DNA from: Vagococcus salmoninarum | GTDB lineage: Bacteria; Bacillota; Bacilli; Lactobacillales; Vagococcaceae | NCBI RefSeq assembly: GCF_003987495.1 | Contig: NZ_NGJU01000010.1 | Span: 51,237-115,236, forward strand | Length of the DNA stretch: 64,000 bases | Reading direction: 5' to 3' | In this document: piece by piece, positions 41,605-50,249 of the stretch | Numbering within the stretch: position 1 is the stretch's first letter | Layout: the number at the start of each line of letters is the position of its first letter | Notes under the pieces: generated by a model | What the model saw: only the letters and a program-made list of their open reading frames with translations | What the model was told of the DNA's origin: nothing | Databases searched by the model: none | Position numbers and translations under genes: made by a program

Positions 41605-41829
41605 GTGAAGCGCAGTTTTTACCATTACATGTTAACTTTACGCGGCTCTAAAATCCATCAAGCCGAAAGTCAGCTGGCCTATGAAATGGCGCAAGACATT
41701 CAGTTTCCGAAACAAGCCGACACTTACCATGAAGTCAGTAATTACTTAGAGTTAAGTACCGATTATTTGGAAAATATGACCCTTTTTGACCACTGCTGGG
41801 ACATGTACTTAGAGCATAATCAATTATAA
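41605..41829 (+). CDS. YozE family (UPF0346) protein
   Basis: 74 residues. It begins MKRSFYHYMLTLRGSKI, followed by FANxI-like AQDIQFPKQADTYHEVSNYLEL, which matches the YozE/UPF0346 three-helix fold. The GTG start directly follows the msrA TAA; GGGAGGACAA provides the ribosome-binding site. YozE is a small conserved Firmicutes protein without a clear function. The operon ends in the terminator at 41839. Confidence 0.85.
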   Translation: MKRSFYHYMLTLRGSKIHQAESQLAYEMAQDIQFPKQADTYHEVSNYLELSTDYLENMTLFDHCWDMYLEHNQL

Positions 41830-41838
41830 ACAAACAAA

Positions 41839-41870
41839 AACAATGAGCAAAATCAGCTCATTGTTTTTTT
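41839..41870 (+). terminator. Rho-independent terminator after the msrA-yozE operon
   Basis: AACAATGAGC (41839-41848) pairs perfectly with GCTCATTGTT (41856-41865), then T5. It converges with the minus-strand glycan island. Confidence 0.9.
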
Positions 41871-41888
41871 GTCGTTTTATTTCGAGTT

Positions 41889-43268
41889 TTAGTCTAAAGC
41901 ATTCCTTTGAATGACTTTAGCAAACCACTCAGCACTTTTTTTAGGTGTTCGCTTAAAATTATTCGTTAAGTCAACCCGGTATAAGCCGTAGCGGTTTTTA
42001 TAAGCATTTAACCAAGACCAGCAATCAACAAAGGTCCATAAATGGTAACCAAAACAGTTACTACCAGCAGCAATCCCTCGCTGAAGTTGAACTAAATGTT
42101 CATGAATAAAGTCAATCCGGTAGTCATCAAGGACAACTCCTGAGTCATCTTGAAACTGTTCTTCATTAGCCACACCCATGCCATTTTCAGATGCAAACCA
42201 AGGAAGATTACCGTAGTCCTCTTTAATCTTCATCGCAATATCAAACAAGCCTTCAGGGTAAATCTCCCAGCCTCTATGAGGGTTAATGCGTTTTTCTGGC
42301 CAATGATAACCTTTAGCTAGATCGCCTGGCGATTCAATTGGAAAGCGAGGTGACCTTTGAGCTTGAACTCTTAAAGGTTGGTAGTAGTTTACTCCTAGGA
42401 AATCAAGACTGTTGGCCTTAATTAACGCTAAATCACCCGGAAGTGTCGCTGGTAAAAGGTGACTTTCTTTAAAAATCGCAACTAATTCAGTAGGAAACTC
42501 CCCTAAAATTAAAGGATCAAGAAGGCTCCGAATGTAAATCAGCTCGGCCTTATTTTTAGCCTCTAAATCAGCTGGGGCAGCGCTTTTAGCGTAGACGGGT
42601 GAAAGATTTAAAATACAGCCAATTTGACCATCAGGAATAGCCAGGGCTTTAAAAGCGGCTACCGCTTTAGTATGAGCCATAATTGTGTGATAGCCGACTT
42701 GAATTGCTTTTTTAAAGTCAAAGATCCCAGGATAGTGGGCCTCACCAAGATAGCCACATTCAATATGAACCATGGGCTCGTTGAAAGTAGTCCAATGAGT
42801 GACTAAGTCGCCGAAAGCTAAAAAGGCACTCTTAGCGTAGTGTTCAAAGGCCGTGACGGATTCTCGGATTTCCCAACCACCTAATTCCATTAACCACCAA
42901 GGCATATCAAAGTGGAACAAGTTGACAATCGGTTGTACCCCGTTTTGCCGTAGGGTAGCGAAATACTCTCGGTAAAAATCTACAGCAATAGGATTAATCG
43001 TTTTGCCATCAGGTAACAGGCGGGCCCAAGAGATTGATGTGCGGTAGGAGTTAAAACCCATTTCTTTCATTAACTGGGCATCTTGGCGGTACTGGAAGTA
43101 AACATTTGAAGTTTCTTGGGGACCAACGTGGTTATAAAACCGTGAGGGGTCTGTTTGATACCAATAGTCCCAAGTAGTCGCACTTTTGCCACCTTGATTA
43201 GCTGCTCCTTCGGTTTGTGGGGCAGAAGCGGCTGCTCCCCATAAAAAATCTTTTGGAAATGTTGTCAT
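41889..43268 (-). CDS. Glycoside hydrolase family 1 (beta-glucosidase/beta-galactosidase type)
   Basis: A 459-residue cytoplasmic (beta/alpha)8 enzyme. FPKDFLWGAAASAPQTEGA is the GH1 N-terminal signature. The acid/base Glu is in WTTFNEPMVH (about 164) and the nucleophile Glu in WFASENGMG (about 362). The C-terminal segment SWLNAYKNRYGLYRVDL resembles that of GH1 enzymes acting on phosphorylated or free beta-glycosides, so the substrate is open. No PTS gene is nearby, which favours an unphosphorylated substrate from the neighbouring ABC importer. ATG 43268 follows GGAGAAAAGATT. A longer frame from 43340 overlaps the upstream regulator gene and is rejected. It is the last gene of the leftward operon. 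Confidence 0.88.
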   Translation of the reverse strand: MTTFPKDFLWGAAASAPQTEGAANQGGKSATTWDYWYQTDPSRFYNHVGPQETSNVYFQYRQDAQLMKEMGFNSYRTSISWARLLPDGKTINPIAVDFYREYFATLRQNGVQPIVNLFHFDMPWWLMELGGWEIRESVTAFEHYAKSAFLAFGDLVTHWTTFNEPMVHIECGYLGEAHYPGIFDFKKAIQVGYHTIMAHTKAVAAFKALAIPDGQIGCILNLSPVYAKSAAPADLEAKNKAELIYIRSLLDPLILGEFPTELVAIFKESHLLPATLPGDLALIKANSLDFLGVNYYQPLRVQAQRSPRFPIESPGDLAKGYHWPEKRINPHRGWEIYPEGLFDIAMKIKEDYGNLPWFASENGMGVANEEQFQDDSGVVLDDYRIDFIHEHLVQLQRGIAAGSNCFGYHLWTFVDCWSWLNAYKNRYGLYRVDLTNNFKRTPKKSAEWFAKVIQRNALD

Positions 43269-43308
43269 AATCTTTTCTCCATTCTGAATGTCGGTCTTAG
43301 TTTTTGTC

Positions 43309-45576
43309 TTATGAGGCAGTGTTTTTACGATAATGGACACGGTATTGTCCTGGTGTTAATCCGACAATTGCTTTGAATTTTCGGGTGAAGTTAGAGACAT
43401 CGTAATAACCCACTTCTAAAATAATTGCTTTAATTGGTAAATCCGTTTCAATAAGTCGCATTTTAACAAAGTTAAAGCGTAAATCTTGAATGTATTTTGA
43501 AAATGTCTGGCCAGTTAGCTCTTTAACTAGCCGACTTAAGTAAGAAATCGAGAACTTAAAATCTAAAGCCATCTTTTCAAGAGAGAGGTTATGAGACTTG
43601 TAATGGCGATTTAAATAGTCAATGATCTCAGTATCTAGCAACTGGCTTTTAACTTGTTGCTGTTGCGTAACTAGTAGACAAGCGTCACTTACTAAGTCTT
43701 GTAACTCTTGCTGCAACGTTGGCAAGGAATGGTAATTGACCGTACTTTTAAAACGAGCTAATAACTCTTGAAAATCTAGTTGGTGAATAGTCGCTAGTAA
43801 GCTATTTAAAATATCAAAATAAAAACAGCTTGCTTCAAAGTGGCTTAGAGTAATCAAAGTTGGTTGATTAAATAATGACGTTAAGATTTCGGCAGCTAAT
43901 AATCGATCCCCGTGTTGGACACTCGTATTAAGTTTCAACAAGTCATTAGTAGGTGGTCTTAAAAAGAGCTGATTCGGCAGCTGTTCCGTATTAAAATAAA
44001 AAGTCTTGGCAGTGAGATCAAATTGACGCTGGTCCATAGCTGAAAGAGCTTCAATATAAGAATGGTTAAGTTGTCTGAAATCTTGATACGTTCCACCACA
44101 ACTTAGATATAAATCATCTTCTAGCAACTTATCTAAATAAGCTTTAATTTTTATGACTAAATCAGTTTCTAGTAAGTTGTCAGTTTTCGGCTGATCAAAT
44201 TGTTGCAAGATAATCGCAAAAAGCTCTTTTGAAGGGAATTCCACAGCGTAAAGTTTAGACTGAAAGAAGGTTAACGGGAAATGACTAGTCAGGATGGTTT
44301 TTTTCATCATTCGTTGACTTTTTTCACCAGAGAAGTTTGTATCGATTAAGAGGACGGAAAATCGTCCACTGGCTAAATCAACTTTCAAAGTAGCTAATTC
44401 TTGCGCCATTAGTTGTTCATCTTGAGAGTTGCCTTCCAGTAGTTTCGAAAAGCAGTGGGTAATTAATGACCCTTGGTGGCTTCGGAGTTTCCGGTTAAGC
44501 CGTTGCTGTTCAGTAATAAAATTAGTGACGCGATTATGAATCAAGACCCATTCATGTTCTTCTTCTTTTTCAAGTTGAGAACTAATCGCTCTAAAGGATT
44601 CCGTTAATTTTTTGACCGGTCGATAATGTTTCAAACTCAGCCAAAAACTTAAGGCTAAACCAACTAGTAAGGTGACTAAAGTTAAAATAAAAATCAAGTT
44701 ACGAACATTATTAATCGGTGCAAAAAAGTGATTCGCGTCAATAAGGGTAATCAAATTTAACTTTGATAAAACTGACTCTTTTTTCGAAATTACGTACTTT
44801 AACGGGCCAATTTGAAAGTTATCACTTCCTTGAAAGATCGATAGTGATAAATCTTCTGAAGTAATCAAATTAGTTTCATCGGTACTTGCACTGGCAATAA
44901 TATTTCCTTGAAGGTCGGTTAAAAAAGCCGATCCATTATAATTAGCCAAGACACTTTCAGTGTACTTTTGTAAGTCGCTAGTTCTCAGAAAATAAATAAC
45001 TGTTGCGTAAGGAGTAACGCCGTCATTTTTTAACGGGACGTAATATGCCATTGATCCACCAAGGCTTTTCTCAGTTTGTGATTTGGGTGTCATCCCAATC
45101 TTAGTAGTCATTGTATGAATGTTTTCTAGAAAAGTATCTTGCTTAAATTTTTCGGAAAAATCTTCCCTTTTCACTAAGGCTGGTAGAGTATAAGAGCCTT
45201 GGGCAGAATAAAAATAGTCATCTTGATGAAAATAAATATAAGTTTCCTTGATGAGGGAACTATTTAGTTGAATCTTTTTGATTTCCGATTGACCTTCAAT
45301 ACTATAGTAAGGGTGATTCAACATAAAACGGGTTAAACGTGGATTGACTTGGATGTGTTTAGCTAAGTTTTCTAGTTCTAAAAACCGTTCATCTAAAAGA
45401 CTTTGAACTTGTTCTAAATTGATTTGATTCGTTGTTTCTAATTGGCGGCGAAGACTCGAAATAGAGGTGTAATAAAGAATCGTTGTCAATAAAATAAAGG
45501 GAACTAAAAAAATTAATAAGTAAGAAAAAAAATAATGGTAAATCAACTTTTTGTTTAATTTTCGAAAAAGATTCAT
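43309..45576 (-). CDS. Membrane-bound AraC-family transcriptional regulator (YesN/sensor type)
   Basis: 755 residues. N-terminal transmembrane helix (IYHYFFSYLLIFLVPFILLT), an extracellular Cache-like sensor region (about 40-280), a second transmembrane helix (LIFILTLVTLLVGLALSFWL, about 293-312), a cytoplasmic linker, and a C-terminal double helix-turn-helix (about 655-750). The latter includes LSLEKMALDFKFSISYLSRLVKEL and AIILEVGYYDVSNFTRKFKAIVGLTPGQYR. I infer that an extracellular glycan or loaded binding protein controls DNA binding. ATG 45576 follows GAGGAGAGTC. Its position inside the island marks it as the local regulator. Confidence 0.85.
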   Translation of the reverse strand: MNLFRKLNKKLIYHYFFSYLLIFLVPFILLTTILYYTSISSLRRQLETTNQINLEQVQSLLDERFLELENLAKHIQVNPRLTRFMLNHPYYSIEGQSEIKKIQLNSSLIKETYIYFHQDDYFYSAQGSYTLPALVKREDFSEKFKQDTFLENIHTMTTKIGMTPKSQTEKSLGGSMAYYVPLKNDGVTPYATVIYFLRTSDLQKYTESVLANYNGSAFLTDLQGNIIASASTDETNLITSEDLSLSIFQGSDNFQIGPLKYVISKKESVLSKLNLITLIDANHFFAPINNVRNLIFILTLVTLLVGLALSFWLSLKHYRPVKKLTESFRAISSQLEKEEEHEWVLIHNRVTNFITEQQRLNRKLRSHQGSLITHCFSKLLEGNSQDEQLMAQELATLKVDLASGRFSVLLIDTNFSGEKSQRMMKKTILTSHFPLTFFQSKLYAVEFPSKELFAIILQQFDQPKTDNLLETDLVIKIKAYLDKLLEDDLYLSCGGTYQDFRQLNHSYIEALSAMDQRQFDLTAKTFYFNTEQLPNQLFLRPPTNDLLKLNTSVQHGDRLLAAEILTSLFNQPTLITLSHFEASCFYFDILNSLLATIHQLDFQELLARFKSTVNYHSLPTLQQELQDLVSDACLLVTQQQQVKSQLLDTEIIDYLNRHYKSHNLSLEKMALDFKFSISYLSRLVKELTGQTFSKYIQDLRFNFVKMRLIETDLPIKAIILEVGYYDVSNFTRKFKAIVGLTPGQYRVHYRKNTAS

Positions 45577-45596
45577 AAGACTCTCCTCTGGCATAG

Positions 45597-46220
45597 TTAA
45601 GACTCTTTAGCTGATTCAGTTTTTTTAATCGCCACTAGTGCGAACCAAGAAATCGGTAAAATTATTAAAGGCACGCCAGCAAAGACTAGTAAAATGGGGA
45701 TGAACGTCATCACGCCAATGACTAGAAAAAAACCAATCAACATCGCAAGAGTTGGGAGTAGATTCAGCAGCAAAAGCAAAATTGCTTGGCGAACGTAGTA
45801 AAAGCAGGGCAGTTCGTAGCGAACATAAACTGGAAAGAGATAAAGCAAGGTGCCTAAAGTTAAAAGTAACAAAAGGACTAAGAGATAGTGTAATAAAGGG
45901 CTTTGAATAAAGTGCTTAGATATTTGGAGATTAGACCATAAGACAATCAAAGCAAAAGTCATGAGATAGCCTAAGACATTACTGCCTTTAAACGTTCTTT
46001 TAAATTGCTCTTGGAAAACATCAGAAATTCTAAAATCACGTCCTTGAGTATTTTCGAACCACAAATGAAAAAGATAAAAAACTGTGGCTGTCGCAGGGAA
46101 AAGCCCCCCAATAATCAGTCCTTTTAACGTGTAGCCTAGCCAATAATACTGAATTTGCACTAATTTTAAGAGCCATTGGCCGAAACGATAATTGATTTCC
46201 ATTAAGTCATTTTTCATCAT
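45597..46220 (-). CDS. YesL family (DUF624) membrane protein
   Basis: About 207 residues with five hydrophobic helices. The N-terminal INYRFGQWLLKLVQIQYYWLGYTLKGLIIGGLFPATA and the following FRISDVFQEQFKRTFKG are the DUF624/YesL signature. YesL proteins are encoded beside ABC sugar importers and AraC-type regulators, as here, and are thought to assist uptake or signalling; no activity is established. Start ambiguous: ATG at 46220 best fits AAAGGATG, with others at 46226 and 46217. It lies 20 bp upstream of the regulator gene. Confidence 0.8.
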   Translation of the reverse strand: MMKNDLMEINYRFGQWLLKLVQIQYYWLGYTLKGLIIGGLFPATATVFYLFHLWFENTQGRDFRISDVFQEQFKRTFKGSNVLGYLMTFALIVLWSNLQISKHFIQSPLLHYLLVLLLLLTLGTLLYLFPVYVRYELPCFYYVRQAILLLLLNLLPTLAMLIGFFLVIGVMTFIPILLVFAGVPLIILPISWFALVAIKKTESAKES

Positions 46221-46240
46221 AAACATCCTTTAATTAGTTT

Positions 46241-46729
46241 TTAGTTAAAAAAATAAGTAGCTGACATGATTGTTTCAGCAATTTTCCATTGGCCATCTTC
46301 TATAATTAGTGTATGATTTGCCTCTGTTTGATGATCTGGATAATTTTTTTCACTATTAGACTTTTCAAGGTTGAGGGTTTCTTGTTGGGCGGTAATAGTG
46401 ACTTTCGTTTGAGAAATACTTTTAACTTGGACTGAGATTAAACGATGTTCTAAAGTTTGCTCAGAGAAAAATGCCTGTATTTCAGGTTCAGTTTCTTGGC
46501 GGGCGGAAGTGACCAGTGTTACTAAATAGTTTGGTAGGTCTTTTTCGCTAGCGGCTTTTAAATTTTTTTGAAGTAAGTCAACAGCCGCGTAAACAGTCTT
46601 TTTATCTTGGATTTTACCTGAGATAATGACGTCTTGGTAAGTCATAGTCGGTTGCAAGACTTTCTTTAAGCCAAAAGCTAGGAAAACTACCGGCAGCAAG
46701 AGTAAGCAAAGCCAAGAGGATTTTTTCAT
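46241..46729 (-). CDS. Small membrane-anchored extracellular protein, function unknown
   Basis: 162 residues. An N-terminal signal-anchor (SWLCLLLLPVVFLAFGL, about 4-20) lacks a convincing lipobox: the Cys at position 8 is within the hydrophobic core. The exported part is mixed, with KTVYAAVDLLQKNLKAASEKDLPNYL and a beta-rich C-terminal half (LISVQVKSISQTKVTITAQQ, LIIEDGQWKIAET). The pattern recalls NTF2-like/DUF4878-type domains, but I would not assign a family. Shine-Dalgarno AGAAGGAGG. It sits between the hexosaminidase and YesL genes of the leftward operon. Confidence 0.65.
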   Translation of the reverse strand: MKKSSWLCLLLLPVVFLAFGLKKVLQPTMTYQDVIISGKIQDKKTVYAAVDLLQKNLKAASEKDLPNYLVTLVTSARQETEPEIQAFFSEQTLEHRLISVQVKSISQTKVTITAQQETLNLEKSNSEKNYPDHQTEANHTLIIEDGQWKIAETIMSATYFFN

Positions 46730-46750
46730 GAATCAAGCCTCCTTCTAAAA

Positions 46751-48635
46751 TTAAACACCGGATAATTTACTAGGACTGACGATTTGCTGGTAAAGATTTC
46801 GTCCTAAATGCCCAGACTGACCAGAACCAAAGCCGTCATGTTCCAGTTTAATTTCTTCTAACTCTGAAATAATCCGGTCACCAGCTAACCAATTTTCCAG
46901 TTTAAAACGAGTCGTATCTAAACGGGTCAGAAGACCGCCGTAGCGAATATCTAAAACTTCCCAGCCAAAAGCTTTATAATCACTAAACCACAGTTGTCGA
47001 TGTCTAAGGCGTAGTTCAGCGACAGTCCTTTGTAGACTCTTTACAGTTTCAAGTTGAGTCGCCATTAAAGCTTGGTCATTGTTAGTGTAAGCGTTCATGA
47101 TATTCAAGCCAAGTTCAGCTTTTTGACTAAGAACAAGAGCCAGTTGGTAATAAAATTCAAATAAACTTTTTTCAGATTGGGGCAGAGCCTCACTGACTTT
47201 AGCTAATTTATTTGTTAGTTGCTGATAATGTTGATTTAAAGCTAAACCGGCAATCGTCTGATCGTAAAGGCCTAATAAGGGATCTTGCCATAATAAAAAT
47301 TTACTAGGGGCAGAGGCATGGGGGTTGTTTAATGCGACCCCAGGCGTTTCGTCAAACTGATTTAAGAGTAAAAAATCAGCCAAAGCTGTCCTAGTATGAC
47401 TAGCGAAATGGTGACTAACGGTCTCTAAACTAGGGTGTTGCTGATAACTTTCTTCAGCTACTAATTGCATACCTGGTAAGGCCGTTAAGAGTGGCGTTTC
47501 AGCACCATCATCAAGCCAGATAGTAGTAAAGACTTCTTGAACTCCGGCTTTTTTACAAGCTTGGAAGGCGGCTTTAGTTGTAGTCAGGGTTTTTCCGTAG
47601 TTGGGAGCAATGCCATTAAACGTCCAAATCCCCCCAGCGAATAAAAAGTTTTGTTTTAATTGTTGATGACGTTCAATGAGTAAGCGATAATCAGCTTCGC
47701 CTTGATGGTAGTAGTCCCAATAAACTAAATCGATTTTGGGAATTTCCGCTACAAACTCTGGGGTAATCGCCTCTGTAATTTCATAATAATCCCCCTTTTG
47801 TGAAAGTGTACGGAAAAACATATCACTCCAAATCATTGGTTGTAAATCTAAAGACTTAGTTATTTTTAATACATTATTTAAGTGACTAGTCATAATTTTA
47901 AAGGGCTCTTGATAACCTTGGGGTTTTTAAAAATTGACCAAGACCTAACTGATGGGCTTCGTCCATACCAATGTGGATGCGACGACTTCGAAAAGTTTGA
48001 CTGACTTGAGTTAAAATATTTTTTAGAAATTCATAAGTCTCAGGACTATTAACGAGTAAAAGGTCATCAGTGTCTTTAAACTTTCGGGCGTAATTCCATT
48101 GCAAGGCATTAGTTAAATGTCCGAGAGTTTGAATACAAGGAACCACTTCAATCCCGAAACTTGCGGCGTAATTATCAATAAAACTTAATTCCTGTTGGGA
48201 GTATCGGCCTCTGAGGTAGCCAAAATAAGGATATTCGGGGACTTCATAAGTATCTTCAGTGTAGAGCATCAATAAATTCAAGCCCATACTAGCCATTTTA
48301 TTAATAATTGTAGTTAATGTCTTTACTTTTGGCACGGCATTGCGGGAGGCATCAATCATGACGCCATTGGTTTTAAACTGGGGCACTTCAACTTCGTTAA
48401 AAGTCTCATTTTTTGGAGCCAAAGCTAGCCAAAGACTTAATCCACGAAAAAAGTGAATTTTCTCTTTGTAATGAATGGTACCAAAGCTCTTAGTTTTGCT
48501 GTAGCGTAAGTCATGATCTGTTCTTTTCAAGTGAATCGGAAAGCCTTCTGAACTCAAAGATAACTGACCGGCTTTAATTAAATGGGTTAAACCAGCTTGT
48601 AGCTGTCGGGTGTCGCCAATTAAACATACTTCCAT
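46751..48635 (-). pseudogene. Glycoside hydrolase family 20 beta-N-acetylhexosaminidase, interrupted by a one-base frameshift
   Basis: Two adjacent open frames (47898-48635, 245 codons; 46751-47893, 380 codons) are the N- and C-terminal parts of one GH20 enzyme. The first ends just after the catalytic motif RRIHIGMDEAHQLGLGQF; the second continues with TSHLNNVLKITKSLDLQPM and WSDMFFRTL. Removing one C from the CCCC run (plus-strand GGGG 47920-47923) restores a single frame, reading LKTQGYQEPFKIMTSHL across the junction. It gives 627 residues, and 1884 bases is a whole number of codons. There is no signal peptide, so the enzyme would act in the cytoplasm on GlcNAc/GalNAc ends. The cause may be mutation, a phase-variable tract, +1 frameshifting or a sequencing error. 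It is first in the leftward operon, behind the promoter at 48676-48704. A poor cre-like sequence lies near 48657-48670. Confidence 0.85.
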
Positions 48636-48675
48636 CTAGCAAAAATCCTTTCTGAAATAAACCGTTTTCTTTTTG

Positions 48676-48704
48676 AGTATACAAGATTGAGAAGTTGAGT
48701 ACAA
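48676..48704 (-). promoter_or_regulatory. Sigma-A promoter of the leftward glycan operon
   Basis: On the minus strand TTGTAC (48704-48699), 17-bp spacer, TATACT (48681-48676). It is back to back with the rightward promoter at 48752-48780. The 47 bp between them (48705-48751) is the likely binding site of the island's regulator. Confidence 0.7.
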
Positions 48705-48751
48705 CAATAAATTTACAGAGAAAGAATTACATAGTCTGCAAAAATTACACA

Positions 48752-48780
48752 TTGTTCAAAAGAGGGTTTCTAGTTATAGT
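48752..48780 (+). promoter_or_regulatory. Sigma-A promoter of the rightward glycan operon
   Basis: TTGTTC (48752-48757), 17-bp spacer, TATAGT (48775-48780). Transcription would begin near 48787, after the earliest in-frame start (48781) of the fucosidase frame. This supports the later GTG start. Confidence 0.7.
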
Positions 48781-48834
48781 GTGGGAGTAACAGTGAGTTT
48801 ACCAAGAGTTATTTTTTATGGAAGAGGTGAGTAT

Positions 48835-50205
48835 GTGATAAAAAAAGTGACTCGTGGCGATATCGAGGAAAGGAAAGAAGTCTTTCAATCCACGGAAATT
48901 AAAGCGTATCCAGAAACAGCGATGTTAGCAGAAAGACTAGAGTGGTTTCAAGATTTAAAGTTAGGAATTATTGTCCATTGGGGACTTTACGCTGAAGCTG
49001 GGATTGTCGAATCGTGGCAATTATCAGAAGCAGATACTTGGGCCCGAGAACCAATTTCTTGGCGTGAGGATGTTCGAGAGTTGCAACGAGATTATTGGCA
49101 ATTGAATCGAGTCTTTAACCCGACAGCTTTTAACCCCCAACAATGGGCTAAAACTTTTCAGAAAGCTGGGGTAAAATATTTAATCTTTACTACTAAGCAT
49201 CACGATGGCTTTAATCTCTATGATACACAAGTAACAGATTATAAAATTGGCGGTAGGGAAAGTCCTTATCAAGGCGATCTCTTTGGGGAAATGATGGAAG
49301 CTGCTAAAGCAGAAGGCTTAGCTACTGGGGCATATTATTCGAAAGCTGACTGGCATTCTGAAGATTATTGGCTACCAGATGAGACAGTCAAAGGTCGTCG
49401 AGCCAGTTATTCCACTCAAGAACAGCCAGAAATTTGGGAGCGCTACGTGACATTTGTTCATCAACAAATTCGCGAGCTTACTCATAATTATGGTCCATTA
49501 GATTTATTGTGGTTAGATGCTGGTTGGTGTGGCAAAGGAGCAGAAGACCTAGAAATGGATCGACTCGTGGACATTGCTCGGGAAGAACAAGAAAAACTGA
49601 TTGTTGTCGATCGAATGATGGGGGGGCGCCATGAAAATTATGTCACACCAGAACGATCCATCCCGACAGTCAGTGACATCCCAAACCAAGTCTGGGAAAG
49701 TAATATTCCCCTAGGCAATGATTGGGGCTACGTTCCAACGGATACTTTTAAATCAAGTCAAGAAGTCATTGAAATGTTTGTTGACGTTGTGGCAAAAGGT
49801 GGTAATTTACTTTTAGGAGTCGGTCCAACGCCTCAAGGGGAGATTACGAAAGAAGAAGAACTGATTTTGAGTGAGTTAGGCTCTTGGCTTGAGATTTATA
49901 GTGAAGGGATTTATGAAACACGTAAAATGAGGCATATCGACGAAGAAGTTCCTTGGAAGATGACCCGAAAAGACAACGCGATCTTCGCTTTTTACCCAGT
50001 GACAAAACCATTACCTCGCCTTATCACAACAGCCGAGCTAGGTCTTGCAGGAATTAACGTCCTGGGAGCAGTTGATTTAAAAACCGGCGTCGAACTAGTC
50101 GTTGAAGAACAGTCGATTATTGTATTACCAGCTCATTCTCCGCAAGAGCTTGGCATGTATGGGATAAAAATAATGACTGAAAAAGGGAGTTTGTTAGCGG
50201 AATAA
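48835..50205 (+). CDS. Alpha-L-fucosidase, glycoside hydrolase family 29
   Basis: 456 residues, cytoplasmic. GH29 signatures are LKLGIIVHWGLYAEAG (about 32-47), YLIFTTKHHDGFNLYDT (about 105-121), GAYYSKADWH (about 158) and the nucleophile Asp in LDLLWLDAGWCG (about 207). VAKGGNLLLGVGPTPQGEI (about 318-336) is the family's conserved C-terminal block. A C-terminal beta-sandwich follows. GTG 48835 is chosen because it follows AGAGGTGAG and lies after the predicted transcription start; the extended frame from 48781 does not. There is no signal peptide, so imported fucosylated oligosaccharides are the likely substrate. First gene of the rightward operon. Confidence 0.9.
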   Translation: MIKKVTRGDIEERKEVFQSTEIKAYPETAMLAERLEWFQDLKLGIIVHWGLYAEAGIVESWQLSEADTWAREPISWREDVRELQRDYWQLNRVFNPTAFNPQQWAKTFQKAGVKYLIFTTKHHDGFNLYDTQVTDYKIGGRESPYQGDLFGEMMEAAKAEGLATGAYYSKADWHSEDYWLPDETVKGRRASYSTQEQPEIWERYVTFVHQQIRELTHNYGPLDLLWLDAGWCGKGAEDLEMDRLVDIAREEQEKLIVVDRMMGGRHENYVTPERSIPTVSDIPNQVWESNIPLGNDWGYVPTDTFKSSQEVIEMFVDVVAKGGNLLLGVGPTPQGEITKEEELILSELGSWLEIYSEGIYETRKMRHIDEEVPWKMTRKDNAIFAFYPVTKPLPRLITTAELGLAGINVLGAVDLKTGVELVVEEQSIIVLPAHSPQELGMYGIKIMTEKGSLLAE

Positions 50206-50215
50206 ATTAATTGAA

Positions 50216-50233
50216 AATGAAATCGATTTCATT
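50216..50233 (+). promoter_or_regulatory. Catabolite-responsive element (cre) for CcpA
   Basis: AATGAAATCGATTTCATT is a perfect 18-bp palindrome and fits the cre pattern TGNAANCGNNNNCA in full. It lies between the fucosidase stop and the Shine-Dalgarno of the first permease gene, inside the operon, where CcpA could block elongation. Confidence 0.75.
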
Positions 50234-50249
50234 AAAAGGAGGAACATTG

